A DNA stretch of 64,000 bases from NCBI GenBank assembly GCA_036852015.1, contig JAANDG010000657.1, forward strand, positions 1-64,000, given 5' to 3'. The notes under the pieces were generated by a model. That model was given only the letters and a program-made list of their open reading frames with translations, did no database searches and was not told where the DNA came from. The position numbers and the translations under genes are program-made. The DNA is from Pelodera strongyloides. Lineage: Eukaryota > Nematoda > Chromadorea > Rhabditida > Rhabditidae. Below, piece after piece: positions 20,562-34,410 of this stretch. The stretch's first letter is position 1, and the number at the start of each line of letters is the position of its first letter.

Positions 20562-21700
20562 TGTTTCACATATTTAATTATGTTCGATATCTGCGTGAGC
20601 TACAAAGCAAAAAGCGTAATATCCAACGCGTCGTTTCCATTCATGCGTTTCTTTCTAATTTATGTGTGTTTGTGGTTTTTCTAAAAACATATACACTGAT
20701 TGTCAGAGTTTTATATCACCGATAACTCCGTTAACATCTGACACAGAAAGGCGAATTGCTGGTGTACCTACTATTTTATTCAATGGTCATTAGAATCATA
20801 TGAAAAGTAAAATGGAGAAATATTTGAGAGGTAGTTGAGAGAACCAAATACTCATTGTGTATGCGATGAATCTGGGTGCCCCTGCTGACGAACCTTTTTT
20901 TACAAAGTAAAGAAAAATTGGCATTTTGTGCTTCTCAGGCTCAGTATTTCTAGTAATATTCCATCAAAACACAAATAACTTCAATTTCTTTTTTTTTATG
21001 AACCGCAATATGATTTTTTTTTAGAAATATAAATCTGTTTCTAAATCGGTAAACAAAACATTGTAACATTTGCTCCTCCCGGTTCGAACGCGTTTGACCC
21101 GTAGAAGATATTATCGCATTGATTGTGAATCACTATTCGCTTCACATAGGGTATTTTTATTTTTTTTTTGTCTTCCGCTTTACTTCGGTGTACACTGAAT
21201 AAAGTATTCATACATATATATATATATTCAGAGTGAACAGATATTTATGTAATAGCCGTCGAATGCAGAACAGGTGTTATGGTAGTGTTTTATTCAATAG
21301 CGAAAGTACCGTAGTAGTCGCCTCGCTTTCCATTTCAATTTTGCGTTGCGACTCGAAATTAGCATTCATTCAGCACTGATCTATATCCGATCTTTCCTAA
21401 TTAGTGCTGTACTTATTTGCTTTCTAGTTGCTATACGGATGCCAGACGTGTGCGAATTTGATACTAATCTGGCTACACCGAAATTATTTTTCGTATGCCC
21501 CGGGCCCCCCCCCACACGCCGACGTCCTTTTCATTGTTTTATTTTGTTCTATCAATCATATTTAATTCATTTCAACCAATTTTATTAAACTGTGATGAAT
21601 AAAGTCCGCATTGAGTTCTTCTTCAGTGCATTGATTTCTTATTGGTTATGTTTTGCTCCTAAATATAATGCACGTAATTATTCATTTCTCTTTGAAGGTA
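20562..21700. other. Right edge of the histone cluster and USP39 upstream region
   Basis: Similarity to the unit spacer ends near 20858 (after GAGAGAACCAAATACTCATTG), which marks the cluster edge. The rest is AT-rich with a C-run near 21500 and no gene. CTCTTTGAAG at 21687-21696, just before the USP39 ATG, could be a trans-splice acceptor. Confidence 0.55.
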
Positions 21701-24700
21701 ATGTTGTCCGATGAAGTAGACGAGAAACCTATCCCCGTAGAAGTGGACGAACTTGATGAAAACAGCGACGACCGAAAACGCGAAAGGGATGACAAATGTA
21801 GGCATCATGTTTTTCTTTTGTATTATATAGTGGATACTCTTGTTGGTTCGTCAAGCTTAGGGCCTATTCGTCTTTTTCAGGTTTATTCTGCAATATAAAT
21901 TGTGCTAGATATTTTCAAAGTCTTAAAGGGTGTATAGAACCGCTCAACCCTTGAATGAAGGAGGACGCTCTTGAACGTGAAAGCCTTGAATATTTCTTTA
22001 TGGATGTACTTTACATTACAGTCGACAGAACATTTTCCACAATGTTTAGCGCGTATAAATCCCGTCCAACCGTTATTGGCGTATGACAGTGTCATTTCTG
22101 AAGAATGGCAGCGCAGTACATAAGTACATTGGTCCCTTTTGAGCTCATTTTCGAAAGGATTAAAACAGGGTCAGGGTATAAATTCCGTGCGTAAATGTAG
22201 ATGGTTTCTTTAGCGTAGTGATCGACCGTTTCAGTAAAACAAAATGTTCAGTATATTAATTTCGAATGAATTGCTTCCGGAGGTGGTCAAAACCAATCCG
22301 GAGGTGGTTCGTGCGTGTTTTGCGCACCAACGTGTACCCCTAAAGGGTAACCATCCTACAACATGTGCAGCAGTGCAGCAAAGCGCGAGCAGATAAAAGG
22401 TGTATTTAGTATTATTTGCCTCTATATTTAGCAAAATCGCCGTCACCTGCGGCAAAGAGATCCAGACCGGATAAAGAATCTGAGTCTGAAAAGCGAGATA
22501 AGGATAAGAAAAAGGAAAAACGAGAACGGTAAGTTCATCAATTAAGAAGGTTGTATTTTACCATGTTATGAACACCACGGCAGTACTTGTACTACTGTAT
22601 GCTTTTGATGGTGTGTTAGTTTATAGCATGTGTATGTGTACAAGTGTATATTTTGGAAACAGATTTAAGGATTGGTAACATGAAGTCATGAACGTTTATT
22701 TAGAAAGGATAAAGACAAGGATAAGGATCGACGACGTAGTGATAAAGATGAGCGTCCGAAGAAGAGGGAGCGAAGGGAACGATCACATTCAGAGGATAGA
22801 GACAGAAAGAAGGACAGAAGTAGGCATCTTTTCATCTAAGTCTATGTAAGCATCAAATCGAAGGTTTTTTCTGTTTTAGTTTTCCATGCGAAATTGCGAA
22901 CTCCATGTGTGCGAAGGTTGAATACGTACGACCATCCAAATTATTCAATTCGTTTAATTTTTGGATTGTGTCGAAAACATGAAATCTGAAATCGAGAACA
23001 CTCTGATATTTGACAGTTTACTGTATAATCGTTCTGCATTCTACGAAGTATGTATTTCACTAGTTCAAAGTTCAAATTCGTTCATTTTGAAACAGACTTT
23101 TTGTTTGTGTAACTTTTATTATCGCACATTTTAAATTGTTTATAGGGAGAGAAAGGGAGAAGGATCGAAACGGTAGGGAAGATCACCGAGACGAGTACTT
23201 GGAAGATGGAGAGGTTTGCTACCCTTTTCATACCAATTTCACATCGTTATATTTAGCATTTATGGATTATTAATTGACGTTTATTTATCTATTTACTATT
23301 TGTATAATCACACCTACAGTCACGTGAGTTGTAAGTGCTTCTTTGATCGTAGTTCCTTTGAAGCATGTGCTCCGAAGAGCTTATTTATGCGCAACACTGC
23401 TTATTTTTGGGGCTAGGCACAGCCTAGCCCTTTTTGGTTCTTCTTCTTGACATATTAGTTTTTTTTTAAAGACGTCTTTCTTACTTAATTTAATGTTCAC
23501 CCGGTCTTTTTGGAGTCTATTCATCATTTCTTTCATTGGATCCGATTAGGTTTCTGATGTGAGATCCTCTCAACCTCGCCGAGAACCTACTGCCCGTGAA
23601 CTGGAAAGGATGCGAATCATCGAAGAGGAATTGAAGGTGAGGAATTGGCTTCGGTGTAAACCCTTTTATCAGTGGCGCCATATGTATATTCCCGGTGAAT
23701 GTAACTTTATTTTTACCGTGCCATAATGTTGTCAGAACACAACGCTTTGAAAAAAATAAGGCCTGGGCCTAGCTCCTCTAGCGAGCTGCAAACGTAAGTA
23801 AGCTGTAGTTACATTTTACTTTGTTTAAGAATTTTGTTGAACAATTCAGAAATCATTAAAAATATTTTCCTAGAAAGAAGAAGTAGAGGATGAAGATCGT
23901 CCTGTTTGGTCACTCACAAAGGCACAACAAGAGATCGCGAGTAGGACATGTCCATATTTGGACACTATTAATAGGTGACCCTTTTTTGCTTACCAAATGA
24001 GTGATGTTTCGAGACTATCTTTTAAGAACCTGCTTTTCATTCACATTTGTTGTATGTTTCACATATTTTCTCTCATTGCATTCTTTCGTGTTTAGTAACT
24101 TTATGACGAGCGTAGCACTTTTATATATATGTAGACGAACGAAAGTGGAATAACATTGTCCTTTCTTTCCATTAATACAATTACAGGAATGTGCTGGACT
24201 TCGATTTCGAAAAGTTGTGTTCAGTTTCGCTGTCTCATCTGAACGTGTACGCATGCATGGTTTGCGGAAGTTACTTTCAAGTTAGTTTTATTTTATTTAC
24301 TCTTATTGTACGGTATTTAGTTTTTGATATAGGAGATAGGCGTTGTTGTCGTTGCTCAGTGTACTCTTTACTTTCTACTTTATTTTTTGTTCATTACTCA
24401 ACATAATTTTTTTTATTTGCTTTTTAATACTTATCCAATTATCCAATACATACATCTCGTACTTTCAAGGGTCGAGGTACATCAACGCACGCATATACGC
24501 ATTCTTTGAATACCGACCATCGAGTGTTCCTCAACCTGCAGACACTCAAGTTTTATTGTCTTCCGGATAATTATGAAGTAATCGATCCGTCACTAGACGA
24601 TATCAAGGTGAGACGCTTTGGCATTTTCTAATTATCTAAATGTAATGTTTCGTTTTGGCCAATTACCTTAACTCTTCGGAAGAAACTTTTGTTGCATTTT

Positions 24701-27700
24701 GTGTGAGTGTGTTCTGCCTGCTGGATTCTTTTTCATCCGCGCCTCAGCTGTTGCTTTTTGTATTTCATTGTAAATTGAGCCAGTTTCAGTGGAACATGTG
24801 TTAGAAATAGAATGTTTGTGTACGTTTAACTTGTACGGATATACGGACGTTTGTGTGCGTTCAGTTGTATACACCGAGCTTACCTTTATATGTTTTCAGT
24901 ATGTGTTGAAGCCGACCTACACAAAACAGTTGATTGCCGCTGTTGACAATTGGTCTAGGACTGCTCGTGCCTATGATGGATCTTCCTATTTCCCCGGAGT
25001 TGTCGGATTGAATAACATTAAGGAAAACGATTACGAGAATGTTGTCTTGCATGTAAGTTCTAGTTCTGAGGTTTTTCTATTTTTCCCAGTAGATATTCGT
25101 TCGAAGAATCGGTTGACATAGTGACTTCTGAAGCATTGTATATTTCGCACTTTATTTGCAGGTTATGATTTCTCTCTATATTGCTGATATTTTGCTTTTA
25201 TCTGGTTTCAACACTGGTCATTGTCAATTCTAGATTATTTTGTTTCTTTATTTTTCTTTCCGCAGATAATTTGTAACAAAACACTTAGGCGCTTTCATTC
25301 GTCCCCCCACTTCGCGATTATTTCCTTCAAGAGGAAAATTATGCTTCGATTAAGCGACCGCCTGGTGATAAGTTGGAGTTCCTGTCTAAAAGGTTAGTCC
25401 TCTCTTTTTCTTTTCTTGACAATTATTTTCATGGCCTTTGTACGAAACTTTGATTAATATACCCAATTTATCCGATTTTTTACTCAGTGAAGCGTAATAC
25501 CCGACATTCTTATTATAACGAAATGTTGGTTTGCTCTTTGATCTGTGAACTGACTTCTTTAGATTTATCTCTCCTCTATCTCATGTGTTTTTTTTTGTTC
25601 TGTTTTAAATTTAAATTTATTCAGTTTCTTGTTATTTAGATTCGGTGAATTGGTGAGAAAATTGTGGAATCCCAAAGCATTCAAGGCACACGTTTCTCCC
25701 CACGAAATGCTCCAGGCAATTGTTTTGACGTCGAATAAGAAATTTCAGTTTATCCAACAAGGTTTGTTGGGCGATTCACTTTTATAATATATGATTATGC
25801 TGTTGCGAATTTTGAGTTGATTTTCTCATTTTCACCCTCGATTATTTGTTGATGTACCCATACTTGTTCACTTCTTATCCAGTTTAATTGTTTAAAAATT
25901 ATTCAGGTGACGCTGCCGAGTTTCTGAATTTCCTGTTGAACACTTTGCATCTGGCCCTGAATGGCACAACGAAGACTTCATCGAGCATTATCTACAAGTA
26001 AGTTTATGTAAAAATGTTTATTAGACGCTTTAACTATTAAGTAATGGAAAGGAAACAATGTTCCCACAAAATATATAATGCGAAAATAATAATTTATAAC
26101 ATTTTTTGATCCTTATGGATGGATGGATATCCCATAAGATTAGCCTATGTTGGTTGATGTGGAATTCTGCGCTAGATACGGTTTTTCCTAATAGTATTTC
26201 CATTTCTCTTCAAAACATATGGAGGAGTGTTTATGTCAAATACAGTCAAATATCTTGCTTCTATGCATTCAAATTCAGGCAAATATCTTAGTTCTATATT
26301 GCAGGGTATAAATTCCGTGCGTAAGTGGAGGTGGTTTTTTTTAGCTTAGTGATAGACCGTTTTGATAAAACACCATGTTTCGGTCAAATATATAAGTTTC
26401 CAATTGCTGCCGGAGGTGGTCAAAACCAATCCGGAGGTTATTCGTGCGTGTTTTCACGTACCAACCTGTACCCCTGGCATATTGTATTTGTGTGAATTAT
26501 AGGATTTTCCGAGGAAGAATGCGACAGTACACGCGTAAAGTGTTGCCAGTTGATGCCAGTGAAGAACAGAAAGTGAATATGCTGGAGACCGAGGAATACA
26601 AAGGTTAGCTTTGAGTTTTTTTTTCAATTATAAGCATGTTGTTTGCGATACTACCCGAGTACCCGTATGTTACTAAGGGTAAGCCCAAAAGCCCTAAGTC
26701 GTATGACGCATATGGATAAAACCCATATTTACATCCGTCATCATGTGGATGTGTGCCTTTGCCTTGCCTTGATCGTAATCTTTTGTTCAGAGCAAGTGAA
26801 GGATCTTCCGTTCCTTTACCTGGCCCTGGACCTCCCGCCTGCTCCATTGTATAGGGACGAACTGATGCAGAACATTATCCCTCAAGTCCCATTGCAGACA
26901 CTTCTTCAGAAGTTTAATGGAACGTCGGAAAAGGTTGGATTGCTACTTTTATATTGGTGGTTTTGGAACTTGCTCTTTTTGTGTGTCTAAACAGTGTCTT
27001 CTCTTCATGATTCATGCGATGGGATTTGTATGATAGTAACGTAACATTATATTCCAGGAATACAAGACGTACAACGAGAACTTTATGAAGAAGTTCGAAT
27101 TATTGAGACTACCAGAATACCTGATCATCACTTACAAACGCTTCCAGAAGAATCAGTGGTTCGTCGAGAAAAACCCAACCATTGTAAACTTTCCCATTAG
27201 GTAAGGTTTGCACTATTTTCTTTGATTTCAAACGCATAAGTTAAATTGAAATGTTATTTGAATGCGCTCGCAGAAAAAAATTGGTTGGTTAAGAAAAGTG
27301 AATCAAGTAATTCAACTTTGATTTTGTGCGTCCATGCTATGCTAATTTGCTCATTGACACTGACCATGCTCATTGACACTGACCTTTCAACAAACTTTTG
27401 CGATTCTTGACATGTTATTGTCTTTGTTATCTTCCAATAGTTTTCTTGGAGTTTACTGCTTTTTTCTATTGGACCAATTGGTTGATGTTGATGAGCCACT
27501 GAAACATTGCTCTATGCATTGTAAAGTACGCTTTTTGATGTATACTAAGACCATTTCTCTTTGGCAAAGTGGTTTAGTGGGTTTAATATGGAAACTTATT
27601 TGGAAGTAAGTCTATTAGGCTGTACTTTACGTTGAGGACTTTAGTTTCAATTTTCTTTGATTATAATCGGTGTTCATTTCATACTTGCATGTCTTTCAGC

Positions 27701-28639
27701 AACGTTGACCTGTACGAGTGCCTTTCTGCCGAGACGCGTGATAGCCACAAATACACAACATACGACTTAATTGCAAATATTGTCCACGACGGAAAACCAG
27801 AAGGTGGAAAGTATAGGACACAAATCCTACATAAGGTATGCATTTTACATGACCATTACATTAGAATGCCTTTGAATGCAGTGAAAACCTTGTTTTCTGA
27901 ATCGTCTGAATGTTTTTTTTGCAGTGGTTTACATGTCATGTATTTTCACACTAAATGTAGTTGTTTGCGAGTAAATTTGTGAGATGCCAAGATAGAATAG
28001 TACCTTGAAGTGCACTGTGCCCATCAATGAAATGAGCAGTATTTCTTGTCTGATTACATGATTTGATTGTTGTTTCTCAGGGTTCCGAAAAATGGTTCCA
28101 ATTGGAAGATCTCCATGTCACGGACATTTTACCACAGATGATCACGTTGGCGGAGTCGTACATTCAGGTACGTTGCAATTGTACAATTTTAATTTTTCAT
28201 GTATTCGCGTCTAACATGCGAGGATGCGACAACAATATAGGAAGAAGGGGTGGTAGTCTTCAGTCTGTGAGGTACCAGTACACAAAACTACCCGAACTTG
28301 GATTTGGATGTTTCTTAACGTTGCAAGTTGCATAACAACTGAATTCCCTATATTAAGTACAAATTGTATTCCATTAATTGTTGTGCCAGAAATGTAGATT
28401 GTACATGCAGAAGACCTCAGAAATTTGTTTATAATGCTTGCAAATGGAGTTGTCCAGTTAGTTTTAAAACCATGGACCATAACGCTTGAACATCAGCATT
28501 TTTTTAGATTTGGCGGTTGAATCGTTCAAAGACTCGAGAAGAGAGACTGAATGAAGAAGGAGAGGGCGAGGGAGGCGAGACAGAGTCCAAATCTGGGACA
28601 GCTAATACCTCCACGAATGGGACACCGATGGAAAGCTAA
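21701..28639 (+). CDS. USP39: USP39 homologue, tri-snRNP-associated inactive USP
   Basis: Eighteen phase-consistent exons: 21701-21797, 22432-22528, 22704-22819, 23146-23213, 23550-23636, 23874-23974, 24187-24280, 24470-24607, 24900-25052, 25289-25392, 25640-25761, 25907-25997, 26503-26603, 26791-26933, 27058-27200, 27700-27835, 28081-28167, 28508-28639; 669 residues. Order: acidic start, charged Lys/Arg/Glu/Ser region (about 30-150), UBP zinc finger (about 178-275, CPYLDTINRN, ACMVCGSYFQGRG), then a USP fold. The catalytic-Cys box reads GLNNIKENDYENVVLH with no Cys, and the usual GHY of the His box is GKY, so the enzyme fold is dead, as known for USP39/Sad1. Expected role: spliceosomal tri-snRNP function in the nucleus. 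Introns 1 and 12 carry copies of one repeat. Exons 3-18 are sure; the start is likely. Confidence 0.95.
22173..22341. repeat. Dispersed repeat in USP39 intron 1
   Basis: Begins GGGTATAAATTCCGTGCGTAA and includes CCGGAGGTGGTCAAAACCAA; ends GTGTACCCCT. The related copy is at 26304-26475. The ends AGGGTA and TACCCCT suggest short inverted termini. Confidence 0.7.
26304..26475. repeat. Dispersed repeat in USP39 intron 12
   Basis: Second copy of the 22173 repeat in the same orientation, with the same GGGTATAAATTCCGTGCG start and CTGTACCCCT end. Confidence 0.7.
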
Positions 28640-29128
28640 ACAAGAAACAGCAAGTTGTTTTGGCCGTTGTCAGTTTAGAGTACTGTATATGTATGGGTAT
28701 ATTAGTTTTGTTTTGAGACTATCATCATTGTACTCAAGACGCATTGTTTCTTTAGTCGTTGTTGTAATTATTTGAAGTGTATCCATGTGTTTGATCATTT
28801 TGAGTGATTTTGTTAATGGTAAATTTGGTTTGTTACTCCTTTATTGACTTCGTGTAACTGCACGATCTCTTAATGTGCATCCTCGTTTTCCCGAGTAATT
28901 TATTTACTTTGTTAGATGTATTTTTCATTGCTCCTGATGTTTATCGCTTGTAAATTTTTGTTGTTGCGGTAAAAGTTAATTTATTACTTTTGTGTTAATT
29001 GTGACTGATTTCTTATGCAATCTTGTTGAATTGCTGTCAATATATCTTTCAGTTTTCAACCGCTGATTTGTACATAGTGTTGCAGATAAAGGCGTATATA
29101 TACACACATATTTAGTAACCTTACAGAA
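28640..29128. other. USP39 3' region and mpst leader
   Basis: AT/T-rich. CTTACAG at 29120-29126 lies 2 nt before the next ATG and looks like a trans-splice acceptor. No further gene. Confidence 0.5.
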
Positions 29129-32100
29129 ATGTCTTTATCACGGATAATTACGTCAAAAACCCTTGGAAAGATTGTCTCGCGTGGAGCAATTAATACGGTA
29201 GGTGTTAGAGGTTTGAACGTAGTTTTTGACAGTGATTTGACGACTAGTTTAGTATATGTAGTCATCTTTTGTAGTTTGTAGGGCATGGTTAGCGTTTAGA
29301 TTACTGTAAGGTGTTTATGTATTGTGTGTTTAGATTACTGTATTATGAGTGGTCTTTATGAAGACAATATGGAAGTGTTGTACGTTGTACTGTGTGTTTA
29401 GATTACTGTATTGTGAGTGCAATATATGAAGAAAACTGAAAATTTGTATATTACTGCAGGAGGGTATTCGTCTTCTTGATTGTACATATGTACCCGGAGT
29501 GAAGCCGGACTGGAAGAAATACAGAGAAGAATTGTATGGACAATTTGACAAACTTTCAAAGTTCAAGAGCAGGTTGGTTGCGTTTGTCGAGCCATAGGAC
29601 TAGGCGACATTCCAATTCCATATTAATATTAATAACAATAATAATTTATTGAATCATTGAAATGCGCACCAAAGCCGACGTAGAATAAAACGTACCAAAG
29701 ACAATACAAATGTTTTTCCTAATTGATACAATACTGTGCTTTTTTATTCTAATTATCAAGACATCTGCTTACAGAGGCCATGAAATGTACCTATCCGGTC
29801 ACATCGAAGGTGCTGTACATGCCGATTTGGACCTGGCAATGTATCCCGGGCAATATGAAAGATTTAGCCACTACCCGCCGGAGATTTTTGAGGTTGGATA
29901 GAAATTAGGGTCACTGAGATACGTAACACATACGGCGTCATAGTTTACGTCACTGCTTGTTCTACTGTTTCGATGTGCTTTATGTAAGATGTGAAACATT
30001 TCGGTTAGATTTCTCGATGAGTTATCAGTGACACTATTGATTATCCAAAAGTTTTCTAGATTTACCTGTGGCTTTTTAGGATTATATCCGACAACTTGGT
30101 GTGTGTCGTGATGAAGATATCATCGTTTACGGACGCGGTGCATACGGTGGAATGATGTTTGCGGCCAGATTTGCATGGCTATTCAAAGTTAGTGTTTGAC
30201 AATTAGGTGTTTGTCTTGGTCTGCTCGTAATTACTTTTGAGTATGACTGTCTTAGCTACTCTACTGTAACTGGAGGTTTTGACTGTCTTCAGTTGTGTTT
30301 TTAATCGAACCTCGGACCTTGCACATCGAATATCCCTATTTTGATTCTTTCTTATTAATCAAACTGATACAGACCATGTTAAACTGAATAAGTCAAAAAA
30401 GTATAAAAAGACATGCTCAGCGGGTGCGAACTGACTGGAATGAACCTTGAGCTCCTATGTTTCTAGACCGTATACCAGAAACGCGGGACTCCTATAACTC
30501 CTTTTTAACAACATATAATGAGATGTGATTTAGTCTTACGGTCACGAAAAGGTTTCCCTTCTGGACGGCGGACTGGCACAGTGGGTGGCCCATGGAGGAC
30601 AGTTGACCAAGGAGGTTCCAGATGTTGAGGTGTGAATGTAAATCCACTTTTGTTGTTTCAGTGTATTTATGTGCTATGCTGATGTGCTATACATACGTTT
30701 GATATTTGAGTTTGATCAATGAATTTAGCGTGGAAATTGGTCGGCCAAGGACAACTTCAAGAAGACCCTCATCACATTTGAGGAGTTGGAATCGGTTGAC
30801 GGAAAGTATGAGGTGAGAGTGTTCGGGTAAACCTTTTGTTTTGGCACTCTGCTGTCATATTTCAAAGCGACGCTGTGGCTAACTTCCGTGTACCGATATG
30901 GAAAATGAACGGAGGCATATCATTTCAACTCGGACTTGTTAGAGCGACCCAATAGGATTCGAAAGCTTTCAGGAAGCTCCTAAGGTTAACCCAAATGACG
31001 ACGATGCCGAACAAAAAGAGAAAGAACTGAAGGATTGGCGGGTCGAGAGACAGGGAAAGATGTTTATTGACAAAACTGATGAAGTGGGTATATTATATTC
31101 ACACCAATTCCTAGAATGGTATCCTTTGGTTGGTGGTCATGACTTTTATTTTGACTATTCAAGCATATTCTGTGCTCTGTGTGGCCTGTCGTCTTTTATG
31201 AGAAACGAAGGAGTATTTCAGTTCCCTTATATTAAAGTAATTAAAGTACATCTGTTGTTTTAGACGAATTTTGTCGACGCTCGTCCCCGTGCACAATTTG
31301 AAGGATTAGAGGAGACAGGACTTGATCAAATGAGTTGGTTTCTATTGTTTCCAATTTATATCCAGGAAGAATACTTATGGTGAAGTACGGATATGCAGTG
31401 GGATTTATTTAGAAAGTTGACTATTTTGATGGTCAGGTTCTGAATGGTGCATAGTCTATAGTCCATACCATCTGACAGTTTTGATTGGCTGCAGTTTGTG
31501 ACCTATAGGCAGCTGACGTCAGTCATTGTCGTTATAGATGTCGTTGTATTATAACTCTGTCCGTTTTAAGTGGTCGATGCATCTCACATACCTGGTTTCC
31601 ATAGCACACCCGTAGCAGAGATGGTAACAAAGGAAGGAGTGTTGGAGTCACCTGACTATATTAAGGATTGTAAGTTTTATTTTGTGATTTATGAGATGGG
31701 AGCTTTTCGTTGTATACTTCTAAGTACTGTAATCAGACTCGTGCTTTTCAGTTGTTCCTAGTGTCACCTCTTTGGCAAGTCTTTACCGTAGAGAAGAAAT
31801 GCGTAGGATTACTTGAAAATCACTTACAGTATTTTTTTTTAAATAAGAACCTGCAATGAGTGTTAAATTGTTAAACACTAGTCCTGCTGCCATGTTTCTA
31901 TTCTTATATGACGCAGAGCCTGTCTGTGTTGTGCATTCAGGTGCATTTAGTTAACAGTGTTCCTGTTTGCGGCCCTGGGTCTAAAATGTCAGAAGACCCT
32001 AGGTGGTCTATGGGAGTTTAAACTAGGTTAAGAGCCTCTGCTTTAAATAATTGCAGCTCCTATCTTCAGGGCTCAAGGACAATGGTCTAAATGAGCACAA

Positions 32101-32551
32101 GAAGAGTGTCACGATCTGTAACACTGGTATGCAGGCCTCCCTTCTGGCATACGGTATTGAGTATGCGATGCCGGATTGCCAACCCAGGCTATATAGTGTA
32201 TGTTTTGAGCTCGGTTTTCTAGAACTTGCACGTAAAGGTATACAAATGTAGCAAAATAGATAATTTAAAACTCGGTATAATAATAATAATAATAATGATT
32301 TGTTCTATGAGTTATCGAGGATGTTAATGAAACTGATGTTGCGCGCCTAAGGCGGGGAAATTGTTCGCCGGTGCGTGGCGAAAACATGGCACCCATGCGG
32401 CGCACTTTTTGGAAGGACTGCGAATGCGTGAAGTTTCGCGGTTGTTTATCTGATAATGTTTTCTCTTTAGGGAAGTCTAAAGGAAATGGAGGCTCGAGAC
32501 CCAAAGAAGATTTCTGGAGGGCATCGTCATATCCCACATAAAATGAATTAA
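29129..32551 (+). CDS. Two-domain rhodanese, 3-mercaptopyruvate sulfurtransferase-like
   Basis: Eleven exons: 29129-29197, 29460-29572, 29775-29892, 30080-30187, 30534-30629, 30729-30812, 30943-31083, 31264-31333, 31571-31669, 32070-32197, 32471-32551; 368 residues, all phases fit. The first rhodanese domain (about 24-170: HIEGAVHADLDL, IIVYGRGAYGGMMFA, VSLLDGGLAQW) lacks an active Cys, as usual. A long linker follows, then the catalytic domain (NFVDARPRAQFEG, SHIPGFHS) with Cys316 in the loop VTICNTGMQAS, where most family members have CGSGVT or CRKGVT. The layout resembles the nematode mpst genes. Expected role: moving sulfane sulfur from 3-mercaptopyruvate or thiosulfate to thiols or cyanide. 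No clear mitochondrial signal. The acceptors of exons 9 (TTTTAAG) and 10 were chosen by phase. Confidence 0.9.
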
Positions 32552-33193
32552 AATCATTCGCTAATTAGCGTATTTTAGACTTTTCAATTACCTCATGTTC
32601 CTCCCATACATTAGGTGTTAGTTGTAGGTTCTAGTGAAGTGTTTATTGGTAAATGAAGACCGGTAGTGATAGTTTTCATGTTATGTTTTTTAGTATTATT
32701 TGTCAGTAGATTAGCTAACTGACACTTTTTACTTGTTGCATGTAAACCTGTTATTTTGTGGTCTCGTTATGTTTGCAAGTTATTAGTGAAAACTATTATT
32801 GAAGTGAATAACTGCATGATCCGTATTTTTTTTCTCGTTTTTGCGATGTGAAATATACAAAGAAAGGAAACTTATTTCGTGTGTTATTTTCCGATGAATA
32901 AACCGTTGTGGTAACTCAATTTCAAGATTTTTTTTAGGGAAAACCGTTATGGTTCAGTATTTGTTTATTAAGCCTAGATCGCTTTTATACGATACTTTTA
33001 GAAACGCTGGTAGACTAGGTACTGAACACTGAAGTTGTGAAGCGTGATTTTGAGTGATGTTTCTGCCTACGAAGTAATTGTAGAGACTGAAGGAATTTGG
33101 TCTTATCGCAGTTAACTACGTTTTGTATGTGTCTTATTGAACAGAAGATAAGGCTTTTGCTTTGTATCGACTAAAAGTTTTCCACGGTTGACC
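32552..33193. other. Spacer between the mpst-like and saposin genes
   Basis: AT-rich; GAATAAAC near 32895 may be the mpst poly(A) signal. No gene seen. Confidence 0.5.
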
Positions 33194-34325
33194 ATGCTCA
33201 AGATAGTTGTTGTTATTCTTCTGGCTTCCGTATGCTATGCACAGGTAAATGAAAGAAATTTCGATTAATATAGACCTTTTCGTAATTTTTTCACTGTGGA
33301 AATCTGTAATGCGTGTGACGTGTGAGTCTTGAATTTATTTATTCATACAATTTAGCTTGTTGTATGTGACTCTGATTACAGTAATGATGAAACCAACCAG
33401 GTTTAATTAAGAAATCTACAAGTATAAAAAGTTGGCTTTATGGAGTTTTTTAAAAGTTTCTTCTCTATTTTTACTTATTATATTCTTCTTTTAGGATCCA
33501 ATTTCGTGTTCGTTCTGTGTGAGTGGAATGGGACAGATTCGGGATGCCATGGGCCTCCCCGGAATGCAGGTCTGTTTAAAAGAATGCCAAAATCTTTGTC
33601 TGGCTCTTCCTCTAGTATTAAATTTTTTTATATCATCCCAAAATTGTGTCATAACTGCCATAAAAACGTTATTATTAGTTAGTAAAAAATCACTCTGGAT
33701 ATGACAAAAAGACGTGTTAAAGAAAATGATGACTTCTTATAGTCCTTTGCTTGTACATTTTTCCAAACTTTCCCAAGTTTGCAACTTTGGCTACAGTAAC
33801 CGTGAAGTTAGGATGTACTGTATTTTTCTTTCCAGGCTCAACTCCAGCAGGCCACCCTCGACTCGTGTGACAACATTCCGAATGCCAGCCAGAGAAAGGT
33901 GAGGTGGTTCTTTGGATATTAGATTAGACAGGGTGAAGCTATGCCTAGCCCAGCCTAAAGGTGCCCAATAAATGTTATTCGGCATTTGTTCACACGACGC
34001 GACAGTAGGAGGTCATAAATCCGCGCATTGATCTGGCCAATTTTCTAATCTAAGCGCGGTTTGCAAGCGACATTTTGTTCGCGCTCCTGCGGCGTGTTTC
34101 ATGCGCGTGCCGTCGTAATGCTGATCACAAAGAAATAGACGACAGACGACGATGAGTGCCCGGCGCAATACAGCCCGTCCGACAAATTAAGAAATCCCGT
34201 TGTCAAGTGTTGTTCAGGTGTGTCGCGCTCTGTTCGGAGAACACTTCGGAGATGTGATGACACGCCTTGCTTCCAATGACCAATCACAGCCAGAAGCACT
34301 GTGCAAGAGCATGGGACACTGCTAA
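33194..34325 (+). CDS. Small secreted saposin B-domain protein
   Basis: Four exons, all phase 0: 33194-33244, 33495-33569, 33836-33898, 34218-34325; 98 residues. A signal peptide (about 1-16, MLKIVVVILLASVCYA) is followed by a single saposin-B unit with six cysteines at 22, 25, 52, 65, 92 and 98, the C-x-x-C...C...C...C...C spacing that forms three disulfides. One N-glycosylation site (NAS) is in exon 3. Single-domain secreted saposins in nematodes include membrane-active caenopores; whether this one is membrane-lytic or a lipid carrier cannot be told from sequence. AATAAATAAA at 34401 is a likely poly(A) signal. Intron 3 contains a GC-rich repeat-like stretch. Confidence 0.88.
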
Positions 34326-34400
34326 ACGCCATCGAACATGAAGCTTCATATTAATAACGTAACACTTTGCTCCGATTTATTGTCTACTGAACTGTATTTT

Positions 34401-34410
34401 AATAAATAAA
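34401..34410 (+). terminator. Poly(A) signal after the saposin gene
   Basis: AATAAATAAA about 75 bp after the stop codon, on the gene's strand. Confidence 0.5.
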
